From: DASUPK01 sp963728875
GTDB lineage: Bacteria > Actinomycetota > Thermoleophilia > Solirubrobacterales > 70-9
NCBI GenBank assembly: GCA_963728875.1
Contig: CAVSLJ010000006.1
Span: forward strand, 26,638 to 90,637
DNA: 64,000 nt
Reading direction: 5' to 3'
The notes under the pieces are model-generated. The model worked only from the letters and a program-made list of their open reading frames with translations, was not told where the DNA came from and ran no database searches. Below are positions 27,195-35,121 of this stretch, piece after piece. Position numbers and translations under genes: made by a program. The number at the start of each line of letters is the position of its first letter. Positions within the stretch are counted from its first letter, which is position 1.

Positions 27195-27814
27195 ACCCGA
27201 TCGAGATCGTCGTGATCGCAGCGCTGGTCCTTTCGACCGCGTATCTGCTGGTGCGCGAGGTGAAGCGCAGGCGGACCGAGTCGGCGATCACCCCCGCGCC
27301 GACGCGCATCCTCTTCCCCTTCGTGGGCCAGGCGCTCTCGACCCCCGCGTTCGACGCCGCCCTCCGGCTGGCGCGGGCGGAGGGGGCGACGCTGGTCCCC
27401 GCCTACCTGGCCATCGTCCCACTGAGCGTGCAGCTCGAGACCCCCCTCAAGAAGCAGGCCGAGGCAGCCCTGCCGCTGCTCGAGGCGGTCGAGCAGCGTG
27501 CGGCGAGCCAGGGAGTGCCGGTCGACTCGCGCATCGAGCCCGGAAGGACCGTCCGACATGCCCTGCGCCTGCTGATGGAGCACGAGCGATTCGATCGAAT
27601 CGTCGCGGCGGGTGCCACGAATGGAGACGGCTTCACGGCCGACGACGTCGCCTGGATGCTCGAGAACGCCCCCGAAGAGATCCTGATCCTGCGTCCGAGC
27701 CTGAAGCGGCCCGGGCTACCCGGCCGCGCGCGAGACGAGCGCCGGGATCACCGAATCGGACGGGTCCTCCTCCGGGTGCCAGAGCACGCCGAGGACAAAG
27801 CCCCCGTCGGCTGA
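27191..27814 (+). CDS. Membrane-anchored universal stress protein-like protein
   Basis: The 207-aa protein has one N-terminal membrane helix (IEIVVIAALVLSTAYLLV) followed by a basic stretch and a USP-like alpha/beta domain beginning at TRILFPFVGQALSTPAFDAALRLARAEGA. The typical USP GxxGxxG ATP loop is not evident. The start overlaps the KdpD N-domain stop by ATGA, so it is probably the last kdp-operon gene. The last 99 bases overlap the 3' end of the convergent amidohydrolase gene, and the charged C-terminal ~30 residues look unlike the rest, so the true end may be earlier or a frameshift may exist near 27720. Confidence 0.7.
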   Translation: MNPIEIVVIAALVLSTAYLLVREVKRRRTESAITPAPTRILFPFVGQALSTPAFDAALRLARAEGATLVPAYLAIVPLSVQLETPLKKQAEAALPLLEAVEQRAASQGVPVDSRIEPGRTVRHALRLLMEHERFDRIVAAGATNGDGFTADDVAWMLENAPEEILILRPSLKRPGLPGRARDERRDHRIGRVLLRVPEHAEDKAPVG

Positions 27815-28429
27815 CTCGATCGCCTCGACGCTCTCGTCGTCGATCGCCCAGGCGCTCGCCAGCAGCGAATCCGGAATCGCGTCCACACCCTGGTGGTGAT
27901 GGCTCTTCACGGTGAGATCCTCCGTGCCGGCTGACTTGGCGGCGAGGGAACCCGGCTCGATGCGGACGTCGTGCTCGGCCCAAGAGCCGGGCACAGGACG
28001 ATGGCGCTCATGCCCCAGCCGGTCCGGGAGATGCTGGTCGAGGGTCCCGCCGCAGGCGACATTGAGGATCTGCATCCCGCGGCAGATGCCGAGCAGGGGA
28101 ATCCCGCGTTCGAGCGCGGCTCCGGCGAGGGCGATCTCGAAGTGGTCGCGATCAGGGTTGGTCCCGACCGTCTCCTGATGTGGCTCCGCGCCGTGGCTCT
28201 CGGGGTCGATGTCGGAGCCGCCGCCCAGGACCAGGGCGTCCAGATGATCGAGCAGCTCGGACGGATCCTCCGTGGCCCGTCGGTCAGGAGGGAGCATGGC
28301 CACCATCCCGCCGGCGCCGTGAATGGCCCGCGAGTAGGAGAGCGGCAGCAGAACGGCCGGCTCGTCCTTCCAGGCCCCGAAGTGGGCCTTCTCCACGGCG
28401 GCGCAGACTCCGATCAGCGGTCGAGGCAT
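27716..28429 (-). CDS. Gamma-glutamyl-gamma-aminobutyrate hydrolase family protein (peptidase C26)
   Basis: The 237-aa class I amidotransferase-like hydrolase has GGGSDIDPESHG, the nucleophile elbow LGICRGMQILNV (C116), KSHHHQGVD and VLWHPEED for the His-Glu pair. This pattern is specific to PuuD-type hydrolases that release glutamate from gamma-glutamyl-GABA. The GS-like ligase and ALDH at 13-16 kb could supply such a substrate, but no gamma-glutamylputrescine oxidase is in the window. ATG 28429 gives the family length; the longer open frame upstream runs antisense to the next gene. Confidence 0.88.
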   Translation of the reverse strand: MPRPLIGVCAAVEKAHFGAWKDEPAVLLPLSYSRAIHGAGGMVAMLPPDRRATEDPSELLDHLDALVLGGGSDIDPESHGAEPHQETVGTNPDRDHFEIALAGAALERGIPLLGICRGMQILNVACGGTLDQHLPDRLGHERHRPVPGSWAEHDVRIEPGSLAAKSAGTEDLTVKSHHHQGVDAIPDSLLASAWAIDDESVEAIESADGGFVLGVLWHPEEDPSDSVIPALVSRAAG

Positions 28430-28456
28430 GAGAGATGAAGTTAATACGCTCGGGGA

Positions 28457-29833
28457 ATGGGTTTGCGTGATGGGCCGGCTCCGGACGAGCGCTTCGACGT
28501 CGCCGTCGTCGGCGCCGGCGCCGTCGGCTGCGCCGTCGCCCGAGAGGTCAGCCTCCGCGGCGCGCGCTGCGCGCTGATCGAGGCGGGTCCGGACGTGGGC
28601 GTCGGCACGAGCAAGGCCAATACGGCGATCCTCCACACCGGGTTCGACGCGAAGCCCGGGACGATCGAGTCCGGCCTCGTCGCGCGCGGCTACGAGCTGC
28701 TCAGCGCCTACGCGGACGAGGTTGGCATCCCGACCGCGGAGCTGGGCGCGCTGATGGTCGCCTGGAGTTCCGAGCAGCGGGATGCCCTGCGTGAGGTCGA
28801 GGCGAAGGCCCGCGAGAACGGTTACGAGGATGCCCGGCCGGTCGACCTCGAGGAGCTCTACGCGCGCGAGCCCAACATCGGCCCCGGCGCGGAGGGCGCT
28901 CTGGAGATCCCGGGCGAGGGGATCGTCTGCCCCTTCACCACGACGCTCGCCTACGCCACCGAGGCCCTGGCGGCCGGCTGCGAGCTGGTTCTGAACGCAG
29001 CGGTCACCGGCGTTCGCCCGAGCGGTGGCGGCCACGAGATCGACACCGCCAGAGGAACGGTCCGCGCCCAGTACCTGGTCAACGCCGCCGGGCTCCGCAG
29101 CGACGAGGTCGACGCGATGCTCGGCCACTCCGACTTCCGGGTGACGCCCAGGCGAGGTGAGCTGATCGTCTTCGACAAGCTCGCGCGCGACCTGCTCAAC
29201 CACGTCCTGCTGCCGGTCCCGACGGAGAAGACCAAGGGCGTCCTGGTCTCGCCGACGATCTACGGGAACGTCCTGCTCGGCCCGACCGCCGATGACGTCG
29301 AGGACAAGACCGACCGCTCGACCACCGCCGGCGGACTGACCTCGCTGATGGAGGCGGGGGCGCGCATCCTGCCCGAGCTCGAGCGGCACGAGGTGACGGC
29401 CACCTATGTCGGGCTGCGCGCCGCCACCGAGCACCGCGACTACCAGCTGAAGGCCAATGGGCGTTACGTCTGCGCCGGCGGGATCCGCTCGACGGGCATC
29501 ACCGGCTCGCTGGCGATCGCGGAGTGGGTGCGGGGCGCGCTGGCCGACGCCGGGCTCGATCTGAGCGCTCAGCCGGAGCGCCCCGGGATCCGGATGCCGA
29601 ACATCGGCGAGTTCGGCGCGCGGCCCTACCAGGACGGCGGCCGGATCATCTGCTTCTGTGAGCGGGTGACCCGGGAGGAGGTCGATGCCGCGCTCGCCGG
29701 CCCGATCCCGCCCGCCGACCTCGACGGGTTGCGGCGGCGGACGCGCGCGCTGATGGGCCGCTGCCAGGGATTCTTCTGCGGCGCCGAGGTCGCGGCCGCG
29801 ATGGAAGGGGCTGATGACGATGGCGATCGATGA
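28457..29833 (+). CDS. GlpA-like FAD-dependent glycerol-3-phosphate dehydrogenase with BFD [2Fe-2S] domain
   Basis: The 458-aa flavoprotein has a DAO-type FAD fold (VAVVGAGAVGCAVARE, residues ~14-29; NTAILHTGFDAKPG) and a C-terminal BFD-like [2Fe-2S] domain with C399-x-C401 (ICFCERVT) and C436-x4-C441 (RCQGFFC). This combination is found in anaerobic-type glycerol-3-phosphate dehydrogenases and related L-2-hydroxyglutarate oxidase-like proteins. It overlaps the next FAD gene by 20 bases, and a glycerol kinase gene follows, so oxidation of glycerol 3-phosphate is the likely role. Confidence 0.85.
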   Translation: MGLRDGPAPDERFDVAVVGAGAVGCAVAREVSLRGARCALIEAGPDVGVGTSKANTAILHTGFDAKPGTIESGLVARGYELLSAYADEVGIPTAELGALMVAWSSEQRDALREVEAKARENGYEDARPVDLEELYAREPNIGPGAEGALEIPGEGIVCPFTTTLAYATEALAAGCELVLNAAVTGVRPSGGGHEIDTARGTVRAQYLVNAAGLRSDEVDAMLGHSDFRVTPRRGELIVFDKLARDLLNHVLLPVPTEKTKGVLVSPTIYGNVLLGPTADDVEDKTDRSTTAGGLTSLMEAGARILPELERHEVTATYVGLRAATEHRDYQLKANGRYVCAGGIRSTGITGSLAIAEWVRGALADAGLDLSAQPERPGIRMPNIGEFGARPYQDGGRIICFCERVTREEVDAALAGPIPPADLDGLRRRTRALMGRCQGFFCGAEVAAAMEGADDDGDR

Positions 29834-31055
29834 CGGGCCGGTCATCGTCGGCGGCGGGCCGTCCGGCCTGGCCGCGGCCATCGAGCTGCACGAGCTCGGC
29901 ATCTCGCCCGTCACCGTGATCGAGCGTGAGCGCGAGGCGGGAGGGATCCCTCGGCACTCCGATCACAGCGGCTTCGGCCTGCGCGACCTGCGCACCGTGC
30001 TCTCCGGACCGAAGTATGCGGCGCGCTATCGCGATCTCGCCGAGGCGGCCGCCGTTGAGGTTCTCGCCGAGACGATGGTCACGGAGTGGGAGGGAGGCCG
30101 CCTGCTGAAGCTGACCGGGCCGCAGGGCCGCTGGGAGGTCGAGCCGCCGGCCGTCGTGCTCGCCACCGGATGTCGCGAGCGACCCCGCTCCGCTCGCCTC
30201 GTCCCCGGGTCGCGTCCCGCCGGTGTGATGACCACCGCGACCCTTCAGCAGCTGGTCCACCTGCAGGGCCGGGAGGTCGGGCGGCGCGCGGTGATCGTCG
30301 GAGCCGAGCACGTCAGCTTCTCCGCGGTCGCGACCCTGGCGCACGGCGGAGCCTCGGTCGCCGGGCTGGTCACGGAGCTTCCGAGGCATCAATCGCTGTT
30401 GGCCTTCCGCGCGGGTGCGGCCGTCCGCTACCGGGCGCCGGTCTGGTCTCGAACCAAGCTGAGCGCGATCCATGGCTCAGAGCGGGTCGAGTCGGTCGAG
30501 TTGACGGAGCTCGACTCCGGCCGTACCCGAACGGTCGACTGCGACCTGGTCGTCTTCACCGCGGACTGGATCCCCGACCACGAGCTGGCGGTGATGGCCG
30601 GCTGCGAGCTCGACCCGGGAACGCGCGGGCCGCTGGTCGACCCGGCGCTGCGGACTACGAAACGGGGCGTGTTCGCGGCTGGGAACCTGCTGCACCCCGC
30701 CGAAACCGCCGACGTCTGCGCCCTCGACGGCCGCCACGTGGCCCCGAGCGTGGCCGCATACCTGCGCGGTCCCGGCGACTGGCCGGCGGTCGTGCGGCTG
30801 GCGGCGCGCGCTCCGCTGGCCTGGGTCGCCCCGAACCTGCTGCTTGCGACCGGCCACCCACCGCCGCGCGACCGCTTTCTTCTGCGTTCCACCGAGTTCG
30901 TGCGGCGGGCCCGGCTGCAGGTCCGTCAGGGCGGTCGCGAGCTGTGGAGCGGACGCGTCGGCCGCCTGGTGCCCGGACGGTCGTCATACATTCCGGCCAA
31001 CTGGGCCGCGCAGCTTGATCCAGAGGCGGGCCCCGTGATCGTCGCGGTGAAATAG
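29814..31055 (+). CDS. FAD-dependent oxidoreductase, partner of GlpA-like protein
   Basis: The 413-aa pyridine-nucleotide-disulfide-type flavoprotein has the FAD motif VIVGGGPSGLAAAIELHEL, PRHSDHSGFGLRDL, a second Rossmann segment (RRAVIVGAEHVSFSAVAT) in which the usual GxGxxG is weakened, and AAGNLLHP near the FAD-binding end. Similar proteins follow GlpA-like genes in clostridial and thermotogal glycerol operons, usually with a DUF1667 gene, which is absent here. It would pass electrons between FAD, the [2Fe-2S] partner and an unknown acceptor. It overlaps the upstream gene and lies 9 bp before the kinase gene. Confidence 0.83.
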   Translation: MTMAIDDGPVIVGGGPSGLAAAIELHELGISPVTVIEREREAGGIPRHSDHSGFGLRDLRTVLSGPKYAARYRDLAEAAAVEVLAETMVTEWEGGRLLKLTGPQGRWEVEPPAVVLATGCRERPRSARLVPGSRPAGVMTTATLQQLVHLQGREVGRRAVIVGAEHVSFSAVATLAHGGASVAGLVTELPRHQSLLAFRAGAAVRYRAPVWSRTKLSAIHGSERVESVELTELDSGRTRTVDCDLVVFTADWIPDHELAVMAGCELDPGTRGPLVDPALRTTKRGVFAAGNLLHPAETADVCALDGRHVAPSVAAYLRGPGDWPAVVRLAARAPLAWVAPNLLLATGHPPPRDRFLLRSTEFVRRARLQVRQGGRELWSGRVGRLVPGRSSYIPANWAAQLDPEAGPVIVAVK

Positions 31056-31064
31056 GGTTGGTCC

Positions 31065-32531
31065 ATGAGCGACGGGATGTTGCTCGGGATCGACGAAGGG
31101 ACCACCGGCGTCAAGGCCGCGCTCTTCGACCAGCGGCTCCGGCCGGTCGCCGAGGCGCGCCGCGACAAGCTGAACCGCCATCCGCACGAGGGCTGGGTGG
31201 AGCAGGACGGCGAAGAGGTGATCGCCGCGGTCACCGAGTCCGTCGCCGAGCTGCTCGACGGCGCGGATGGAGAAGTCGTCGCCTGCGGTCTCGACCACCA
31301 GGGCGAGTCGGTGCTCGCCTGGGACTCGGAGACCGGGAAGCCGCTCAGCCCGATCGTCGTCTGGCAGGACAAGCGCTCCCAGGAGATCCTCGACGAGCTC
31401 ACCGATAAGGAGGACGAGGTCAAGGAGCTCAGCGGCCTGCCGTTCGACCCCTACTTCTCGGCGGCCAAGCTGGCCTGGCTGCTGAAGAACGACGACGACG
31501 TGAAGAAGGCGCGCGACGATGGCAGGCTGCGGATGGGAACCGTCGACTCGTTCCTGTGCGACCGGCTCGGCGCCAGCTTCGCGACCGAGCCCGCCACGGC
31601 CTCCCGCACCCAGCTGCAGCGGATCGACAGGCCGGGCTGGGACGAGCGCCTCTGCGAGATCTTCGGCATCCCCATGGACGTGCTGCCGGAGATCCGCGAC
31701 TCAGCGGGCGATCTGGGAACGCTCCGGAATGAGAGCTGGCCGGTTGAGCTTCCGTTCCGGGGCCAGACCGTGGACCAGCAGGCGGCCCTCGCCGGCGCTG
31801 CCTGCGTCGAGCCGGGCCGCGTCAAGGCGACCTACGGCACCGGCGTCTTCGTGCTCGCCCACGTCGGCGCGGAGGTCCCGAGGCCCGCGGGCGGCCTGCT
31901 GCCGACGGTCGCCTGGAGCATCGACGGCAAGCTCGAGTACGCGCTCGACGGCGGCGTCTTCGCGGCCGGGGCGATGCTCGAGTGGATGTGCAACCAGCTC
32001 GGCATCGCCGAGAGCCCACCCGAGCTCAGCAAGCTCGCCCGCGAGGCGGAGACGTCGGCCGGCGCCAGGGTGCTCCCAGGCCTGGCCGGCATCGGCGCGC
32101 CGTGGTGGCGGCCGAACGCCCGCGCCGTGATCTCAGGAATCTACGGCGGCACGACGCGCGAGATGGTCGCACGCGCGGCGCTGGAGGGGATCGCCTGGCG
32201 GGTGGCCGACGTGGTCGCGGCGATCAAGGAGACCTCGCCGGTCGAGACACTGCGTGTCGACGGCGGTCTCACCAACGAGCCGCTGCTCCTCCAGCTTCAG
32301 GCGGACATGATCGGCTCGCCGGTGGAGGCCGCAGGGGCGGATGCCACCGTCCTCGGCGCCGCGGCGCTGGCGGGGGTTGGCGCGGGCGTGATCGGCTCGC
32401 TCACCGATCTGCCGGAGATGCTGCCGGCGGATCGCAGCGTGGATCCGCAGCAGGATGAGGAGTGGCGCACCGCGGAACACGAGCGCTGGCGAGAGTTCGT
32501 GGAGGCCACGAAAGCACTCGACCCGCGCTAA
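31065..32531 (+). CDS. glpK: FGGY family carbohydrate kinase, probable glycerol kinase
   Basis: The 488-aa kinase has the two FGGY actin-like domains: LGIDEGTTGVKAALFD (phosphate 1), HEGWVEQDGEEV, LPFDPYFSAAKLAWLL (typical of glycerol kinases), then TYGTGVFVL (phosphate 2) and LRVDGGLTNEPLLLQLQADM (adenosine region). Located directly after two GlpA/GlpB-like flavoproteins, it probably phosphorylates glycerol at the membrane face. No glycerol facilitator gene is present nearby. The stop codon lies in the loop of a strong hairpin. Confidence 0.87.
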   Translation: MSDGMLLGIDEGTTGVKAALFDQRLRPVAEARRDKLNRHPHEGWVEQDGEEVIAAVTESVAELLDGADGEVVACGLDHQGESVLAWDSETGKPLSPIVVWQDKRSQEILDELTDKEDEVKELSGLPFDPYFSAAKLAWLLKNDDDVKKARDDGRLRMGTVDSFLCDRLGASFATEPATASRTQLQRIDRPGWDERLCEIFGIPMDVLPEIRDSAGDLGTLRNESWPVELPFRGQTVDQQAALAGAACVEPGRVKATYGTGVFVLAHVGAEVPRPAGGLLPTVAWSIDGKLEYALDGGVFAAGAMLEWMCNQLGIAESPPELSKLAREAETSAGARVLPGLAGIGAPWWRPNARAVISGIYGGTTREMVARAALEGIAWRVADVVAAIKETSPVETLRVDGGLTNEPLLLQLQADMIGSPVEAAGADATVLGAAALAGVGAGVIGSLTDLPEMLPADRSVDPQQDEEWRTAEHERWREFVEATKALDPR

Positions 32532-32545
32532 ACGCGGGTCGAGTG
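32515..32545. terminator. Perfect 13-bp stem hairpin enclosing the kinase stop codon
   Basis: CACTCGACCCGCG and CGCGGGTCGAGTG form a perfect 13-bp stem around the loop CTAAA. The kinase TAA stop (32529-32531) lies within the loop, so the 5' arm is coding sequence. There is no T-tract on either side. It sits between convergent genes and is probably a bidirectional terminator or mRNA 3'-end stabiliser. Confidence 0.75.
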
Positions 32546-32600
32546 GGCGGCGCATGTCCCACGTCAAGTTGGGCGTGGGCGGCCGCGCAGTGCTTGAACG

Positions 32601-32705
32601 TCAGCTGATGATCTCGACGATGATCGCCAGTAGGGCAAGGAACCCGAGGATCCCGGCGCCCATGACGAAATCCTTCTCGCCGATGCCTCTGTCGGAGTCG
32701 TTCAT
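32601..32705 (-). CDS. 34-aa single-helix membrane peptide behind APC permease
   Basis: A complete 35-codon frame starts 18 bases after the permease stop, preceded by AAGGACA as a possible ribosome site. The peptide has a charged N-terminus (NDSDRGIGEKD) and one membrane helix (GAGILGFLALLAIIVEII). Its placement, coupling distance and shape recall small accessory subunits of transporters, such as KdpF or the MetS-type peptide of NSS symporters. No homologue is recalled with certainty. It deserves annotation despite its length. Confidence 0.6.
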   Translation of the reverse strand: MNDSDRGIGEKDFVMGAGILGFLALLAIIVEIIS

Positions 32706-32723
32706 CTGCTTGTCCTTGCCTTT

Positions 32724-34304
32724 CTAGTCGCGGGTGACGACGTCTTCCTCCAGCGTGCTGACCGGACCCTGGTACTTGTTCTTCGCCGAGACCAGGTACC
32801 AGATGCCGAAGATCAGCGGCAGGATGATCGCGAACGGCGTGTAGTTCACGTTCGCGGCATCGAATGCCTCGTTCCACGGGAGCCCGGTCGGGTCATACGG
32901 GAGGTCGAGCGCGTAGACCACGACGATCACGAAGAGGATCGCCAGGACGTTGACCAGGCGGTAGCGCCCACCCAGGTTCCACGGCCCGGGCTCGAAGTCG
33001 TCGCCCTTTCGCAGCCGCAGATAGACCGGGATGATGTAGGCCAGATACAGGCCGACGGTGCAGATCCCGGTCAGCGCGAAGAACGCGAACGGGATGTCGT
33101 TCTTCCCGAACAGGGCCGGGATCGCGACCACCAGTGAGAAGAACGAAACCGCGATCACGGCGTTGAACGGCACCCGGTCGCGGTTGACGCGCCGGAAGAT
33201 CGCCCAGCCCGGGATCGCCCGGTCGCGGGAGAACGCGTACCACGTCCGCGAGGCGCTGGTCAGGCCGGCCGCGCCGCAGAAGAACTGGCCGACCGTGGCG
33301 ATCAGCACCACCAGCTTCGCGGCCCAGGAATCGAGCGCGGAGTTGAAGATGCCGAAGACCGCGCCACCCGAGTCGTTCACTGCAGTCACGTCGTTGGCCG
33401 CATAGAGGAACGCGAGCAGCACGAGCCAGCCGATGACGGCGGAGAAGAAGATCGACCGCCAGACGCCCTGAGCGGCGCTGATCGCGGCACCGTGGGTCTC
33501 CTCGGCCGTATGGGCGGAGGCGTCGTAGCCCGTCTGCGTGTACATGCCGAGCAGGAAGCCGACCGGCGCGACCAGGAACCAGAAGCCGAGGCCGCTGTTG
33601 TCGCCGCCGAGGGTTCCGCTCTCGTTGAAGCGTGCGCCGAAGACGAAGCTAGTGCTCTGATGGTGATCCGGCACGAAGATCAGCAGCGCGATGATCACCG
33701 CCACCCCGAGTAGGTGCCAGCCGACGGAGATGTTGTTCATCAGTGCCAGTACGCGGTCGGCGAAGATGTTCACCAGCGTGTAGAGCAGCAGGATGATCGC
33801 GAAGAGCAGCCACGTCTCGCCGAGGATGTGCTCCGTGTCGCCGAAGTCGATCCCGAAGATGCTCAGCCCGTAGAGGTTGAGCAGATTCCAGAGGAAGAAC
33901 GCGCAGCCGTAGGCGACGGAGGCCACGATCCCGATCAGGCCGACGATGTTGAACCAGCCGGTCATCCAGCTCCAGCCCTTGCCGCCGAGGTCGTGCGCCC
34001 ACCAGTACGGCCCTCCGGCCGTCGGGTACTTCGACGTCAGCTCGGCCATCGAGAAGCCGACCATGATCACGAAGAAGCAGATCACGGGCCAGCCGATCGA
34101 GGCCATGGACGGGCCGCCGTGCAGCCAGGCGAACGAGAACGTGGTGAACGTCCCCGCGAGGACCGAGATGATCGTGAACGAGATCGCGAAGTTGGTGAAC
34201 GCGCTCCAGCCTCGCGATAGCTCCTGCTTGTAGCCGAGCTCGGCGAGGCGCTGCTCGTCGCGCTTCGTCTGGTCGACGTCGGAAATGCCCTCAGGTGGAG
34301 TCAC
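32724..34304 (-). CDS. APC family amino acid permease (GABA/choline-permease-like)
   Basis: The 526-aa protein has about 12 membrane helices and a cytoplasmic N-terminus. AELGYKQELSRGWSAFTNFA is the opening of the amino-acid/GABA/choline permease group, followed by FAWLHGGPSMASIGWP, KYPTAGGPYWWAH and TGYDASAHTAEETHGA. That subgroup imports GABA, choline, histidine or polyamines. The PuuD-like hydrolase 4 kb away and the GS-like ligase at 15 kb make an amine or GABA substrate attractive. A 34-aa membrane peptide is encoded right after it. Confidence 0.9.
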   Translation of the reverse strand: MTPPEGISDVDQTKRDEQRLAELGYKQELSRGWSAFTNFAISFTIISVLAGTFTTFSFAWLHGGPSMASIGWPVICFFVIMVGFSMAELTSKYPTAGGPYWWAHDLGGKGWSWMTGWFNIVGLIGIVASVAYGCAFFLWNLLNLYGLSIFGIDFGDTEHILGETWLLFAIILLLYTLVNIFADRVLALMNNISVGWHLLGVAVIIALLIFVPDHHQSTSFVFGARFNESGTLGGDNSGLGFWFLVAPVGFLLGMYTQTGYDASAHTAEETHGAAISAAQGVWRSIFFSAVIGWLVLLAFLYAANDVTAVNDSGGAVFGIFNSALDSWAAKLVVLIATVGQFFCGAAGLTSASRTWYAFSRDRAIPGWAIFRRVNRDRVPFNAVIAVSFFSLVVAIPALFGKNDIPFAFFALTGICTVGLYLAYIIPVYLRLRKGDDFEPGPWNLGGRYRLVNVLAILFVIVVVYALDLPYDPTGLPWNEAFDAANVNYTPFAIILPLIFGIWYLVSAKNKYQGPVSTLEEDVVTRD

Positions 34305-34448
34305 TCTTCTCCCTCCGTCTCGGCCCGGCCACGTCCTTGTGGTCGTGCCTATGTGCCGGAATGGCTTGGACCCTATGTGCGGAACCGGACATCCGTCAAG
34401 GCCGATTTACGCAATTTGAGGATGTGAAGGGGATCTTGTACGGATCGG
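34305..34448 (-). promoter_or_regulatory. Upstream region of APC permease with tandem direct repeat
   Basis: This gap lies between the exonuclease 3' end and the permease start. It contains two near-identical direct repeats 24 bp apart, CCTATGTGCCGGAA (34348-34361) and CCTATGTGCGGAA (34372-34384), in the region where the permease promoter should lie. Two sites about two helical turns apart fit an activator or repressor that binds cooperatively. No regulator gene is adjacent, and no other feature is seen here. Confidence 0.35.
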
Positions 34449-35117
34449 CTAGGCGTCGCGGCCCCCGAGGCCTAATCGGCGGAGCAGGCCGCCAGGCGAC
34501 TTTCTGCGCGGTTCTGGGCGTGAAATGCGCACGAGCGAGTCGACGGTTTGGGGCCCGAACTCCTCCAGATGTGTTGCCAGGGCGATGAAGGCCTGAGCCG
34601 TGGTCAGCGCGTCGCCATCGGCATGGTGCGGGCGGTGCACGGGCAGCCCGAGCTCCCTCGCCATCGCCGAAAGGCCGATCGGCTCCCGCTCGGCGGCCGG
34701 CTGCCGCCGGAGCCTTCGAAGCTCGCGATCGAGCGAGGCGGTGTCGATGAACGGGTTGCGGACCTCGAGCCCCCGCTCAGCCAGCGCGGCGCCGAGGAAG
34801 CCCCGTTCCACTGCGGCCACGTGGGCGACGATCGCCCGCTCGGTCAGCGCCTCCAACAGGGCATCGAGGTGCTCGGCGAGGGGCGCAGCGCCTTCAAGGT
34901 CGGTCTCGCGCAGGCCGTGGATGCGAATCGACTCGGCCGCCGGCATGCGGCGCGGGCGGACCAGCTCGTAGAGGGCGTCAGCGAGGCTGATCCGGCCCTC
35001 GGCGACCGTCACAGTCGCGAAGGAGATGATCTCGTGGGCGGATGGGTCGAGGCCGGTCGTCTCGAAGTCGAGCACGGTGAAGGTCGCCTCCCGCCACGAT
35101 GTGCTCGCTGCGGCCAT
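34449..35117 (-). CDS. DnaQ-like 3'-5' exonuclease domain protein
   Basis: The 222-aa protein carries a DEDDh exonuclease fold: ExoI motif VLDFETTGLD (D17, E19), ExoII region AHVAAVERGF, where the usual Asp is a Glu (E104), and ExoIII HHADGDA (H164/D169). The C-terminal ~25 residues are basic. Such single-domain exonucleases are paired with cNMP/CBS/DUF294 proteins in many bacteria, and here the gap to that gene is 4 bp. The role is probably nucleotide or oligonucleotide hydrolysis in signalling or repair rather than replication. The Asp-to-Glu change may reduce activity. Confidence 0.85.
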   Translation of the reverse strand: MAAASTSWREATFTVLDFETTGLDPSAHEIISFATVTVAEGRISLADALYELVRPRRMPAAESIRIHGLRETDLEGAAPLAEHLDALLEALTERAIVAHVAAVERGFLGAALAERGLEVRNPFIDTASLDRELRRLRRQPAAEREPIGLSAMARELGLPVHRPHHADGDALTTAQAFIALATHLEEFGPQTVDSLVRISRPEPRRKSPGGLLRRLGLGGRDA

Positions 35118-35121
35118 CGGC

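Noticed and set aside
27191..28429. USP-like and PuuD-like genes considered mutually exclusive because they overlap by 99 bp
   Set aside because: Both have convincing domains outside the overlap; the overlap concerns only the variable USP tail, so both were kept with a note.
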